A stretch of DNA of 64,000 nucleotides from Spirosoma endbachense (lineage in GTDB: Bacteria; Bacteroidota; Bacteroidia; Cytophagales; Spirosomataceae), in the NCBI RefSeq assembly GCF_010233585.1, contig NZ_CP045997.1, positions 3,559,779 through 3,623,778 of the forward strand, written 5' to 3'. Below are positions 62,622 to 64,000 of the stretch, in pieces. How positions within the stretch are numbered: the stretch's first letter is position 1; each line of letters opens with the position of its first letter. The translations under genes and the position numbers were made by a program. The notes under the pieces are model-generated. The model did no database searches and was not told the origin of the DNA. It saw only the letters and a program-made list of their open reading frames with translations.

Positions 62622-64000
62622 ATGACGGCAACAGCTTCCGTTCAATCGGATCGATCAATTGCTCCTATTAAGTCAGGCTTTTTTCCCATTCCTAAACCTT
62701 CGACGGGATGGACTGGCGTTCACTACGAAATCTTCGTTCGCTCGTTTGCCGACTCGAACGGCGATGGCATCGGTGACCTTAATGGGGTTACCAATAACCT
62801 CGATTATTTGAAGGATCTTGGTATATCGGCAATCTGGCTTATGCCCGTCAGCCCGTCGCCGACCTACCATAAATACGATGTTACCGATTATTACGGAATC
62901 GATCCGGATTATGGCACTGTCGATGATTTTAAACGCCTGGTGACCGAGGCCCATCAGCGGGGAATTGCCGTTATTATCGATCTGGTATTGCATCATACCA
63001 GCATCTACCATCCCTGGTTTCAGGAAGCCTCCAAAAGCCTCGATAATCCATACAGAAACTATTACAAATGGCTCCGTCCCGACGAAATCAAACGGCGCAA
63101 CCTGGCCACCCGCGACATTACAGCCGATTCGGGCGAACGCAGTCCGTGGCATTCGGTGCGTGGCGCAACCTACGTTGAACAATATTATGGGATGTTCTGG
63201 AGCGGAATGCCCGACCTTAATTTCGATTACCAGCCGGTGCGCGATGAAGTGTTCAAGATCGCCCATTACTGGCTCAACGAGATGGGAGTAGATGGTTTCC
63301 GGCTCGATGCAGCCCGTCATCTTTACCGCGAGTCGGAAGAGTCGAAAAACTATGAGTTCTGGGAAGAGTTCGGTCGGGTGGTCGAAGCGGCTAAGCCCGG
63401 AGCCTATACCGTTGGCGAGGTCTGGACACGTCCTGATCGAATTGCCCCTTACTTTCGGGGCCTGAAAGCTAACTTCAATTTCGATCTTCAATTGATGATT
63501 CCGGAAATTGTTCGGAATGAAAATGATACGGAAGACCTGGTCGAATTTCTGTCGTATGTACATGCCAGCTTTGGAGCCATCAACCCGAACTTCATTGATG
63601 CGCTGCTCCTGTCGAACCACGACCAGAACCGGATTGGAGGCTTGCTCAGCGGCAATCTAGATCATTTAAAGGTAGCCGCGAATCTGCTGCTGACCTTACC
63701 CGGTTTACCGTATCTGTATTATGGTGAAGAAATTGGAATGCTGGGTAAGAAACCTGACGAAAACATACGTGAACCATTTCTATGGAACACGCGCGAACGT
63801 GATACCCAACGGACGCGCTGGCGTCGGGGCAAATACAGCACCAGCCAGACGGTTCGTGCAGTGGCGCAACAGCAAGCCGATCCGAGTTCGCTACTGAATC
63901 ATTACAAACGCCTGATTCAGTATCGTAATAGTCATTCCATTCTGAATAATAATCTTAGTCGACTGCTTCAGGCTGGTATTCGACAGGGTGGTATCGTTGC
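62622..64000 (+). CDS. GH13 alpha-amylase-family glycoside hydrolase (3' partial)
   Basis: From ATG 62622 the frame stays open to the window end (459 codons seen). It has no signal peptide, so it is probably cytoplasmic. The GH13 regions are present: 'YEIFVRSFADSNGDGIGDLNG' (in part, with the calcium loop), 'VIIDLVLHHTS', Asp229 in 'DGFRLDAARH' (nucleophile), Glu266 in 'YTVGEVW' (acid/base) and Asp334 in 'LLSNHDQNR'. 'PGLPYLYYGEEIGM' follows. It should cut alpha-1,4 or alpha-1,6 glucosides; alpha-glucosidase and oligosaccharide amylase are both possible. Confidence 0.93.
   Translation, partial: MTATASVQSDRSIAPIKSGFFPIPKPSTGWTGVHYEIFVRSFADSNGDGIGDLNGVTNNLDYLKDLGISAIWLMPVSPSPTYHKYDVTDYYGIDPDYGTVDDFKRLVTEAHQRGIAVIIDLVLHHTSIYHPWFQEASKSLDNPYRNYYKWLRPDEIKRRNLATRDITADSGERSPWHSVRGATYVEQYYGMFWSGMPDLNFDYQPVRDEVFKIAHYWLNEMGVDGFRLDAARHLYRESEESKNYEFWEEFGRVVEAAKPGAYTVGEVWTRPDRIAPYFRGLKANFNFDLQLMIPEIVRNENDTEDLVEFLSYVHASFGAINPNFIDALLLSNHDQNRIGGLLSGNLDHLKVAANLLLTLPGLPYLYYGEEIGMLGKKPDENIREPFLWNTRERDTQRTRWRRGKYSTSQTVRAVAQQQADPSSLLNHYKRLIQYRNSHSILNNNLSRLLQAGIRQGGIV

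Noticed and set aside
62673..63620. A 315-codon open frame on the minus strand opposite the amylase gene
   Set aside because: It is the mirror of the GH13 gene, whose catalytic motifs are all in the plus frame; the minus product shows no family pattern.

Overview
The window reads as chromosome of a Bacteroidota member of the order Cytophagales, most like Spirosoma and its relatives (inference). The support is a type VI secretion cluster of the Bacteroidota kind (TssN/TssO/TssP-like membrane genes, no TssJ/L/M), a fused lpxC-fabZ gene, TAnnTTTG-type -7 promoter boxes, a LytS/LytTR two-component pair and an ECF sigma/YCII pair. Base composition is moderate, with one clearly AT-rich gene at 12346.

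Region 1 (1-8912, all plus strand) is a chain of exported envelope proteins: a PQQ-type propeller (cut by the window edge), two paralogous single-domain proteins with a membrane helix pair, a Kelch/fibronectin-like lipoprotein, an OmpA-family peptidoglycan-binding protein, two caspase-fold (C14) proteins with intact His/Cys, and a third caspase-fold protein in which both catalytic residues are replaced. Parts of this region look duplicated.

Region 2 (9014-30270, all plus strand) is the type VI secretion cluster: clpV(tssH), four genes of likely effector or unknown type, tssB, tssC, hcp(tssD), a secreted small protein plus a T4-lysozyme-like protein, vgrG(tssI), another papain-like candidate effector, tssE, tssF, tssG, tssN, tssK, PAAR, tssO, tssP, and last a papain-fold protein with DUF4384 whose catalytic Cys and His are gone. 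Four separate genes here carry the signature residues of cell-wall hydrolases. Together regions 1 and 2 look like one contractile injection machine with an envelope-side accessory module, rich in active and dead peptidase folds.

Region 3 (30442-38756) is housekeeping: a TerC-family membrane protein, a lone nuoN, an ABC ATPase, the lipid A genes lpxA, lpxC-fabZ and lpxD, an HD-domain phosphohydrolase and a CAT-anticodon tRNA. Long perfect inverted repeats sit between several of these genes.

Region 4 (38823-49390) is accessory: a small HTH regulator with a dense operator-like region and a divergent small transcript unit, then oxidoreductases (NmrA-type, zinc alcohol dehydrogenase, SDR, aldo/keto reductase), a cupin and two AraC regulators. 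It also holds three gene remnants (carboxymuconolactone decarboxylase, molybdopterin oxidoreductase, IS3 transposase), so it has been turned over repeatedly.

Region 5 (49395-64000) holds an exported protein of unknown role, the LytS/LytTR pair, a PQQ-dependent sugar dehydrogenase, an ECF sigma factor with a YCII protein, an AhpD-like protein, AMP nucleosidase, an HsdR N-terminal-type nuclease domain protein, a MarR/YceI pair, a BamA/TamA-like outer membrane protein, a GNAT acetyltransferase, a Maf pyrophosphatase and the start of a GH13 alpha-amylase-family gene that runs off the end.
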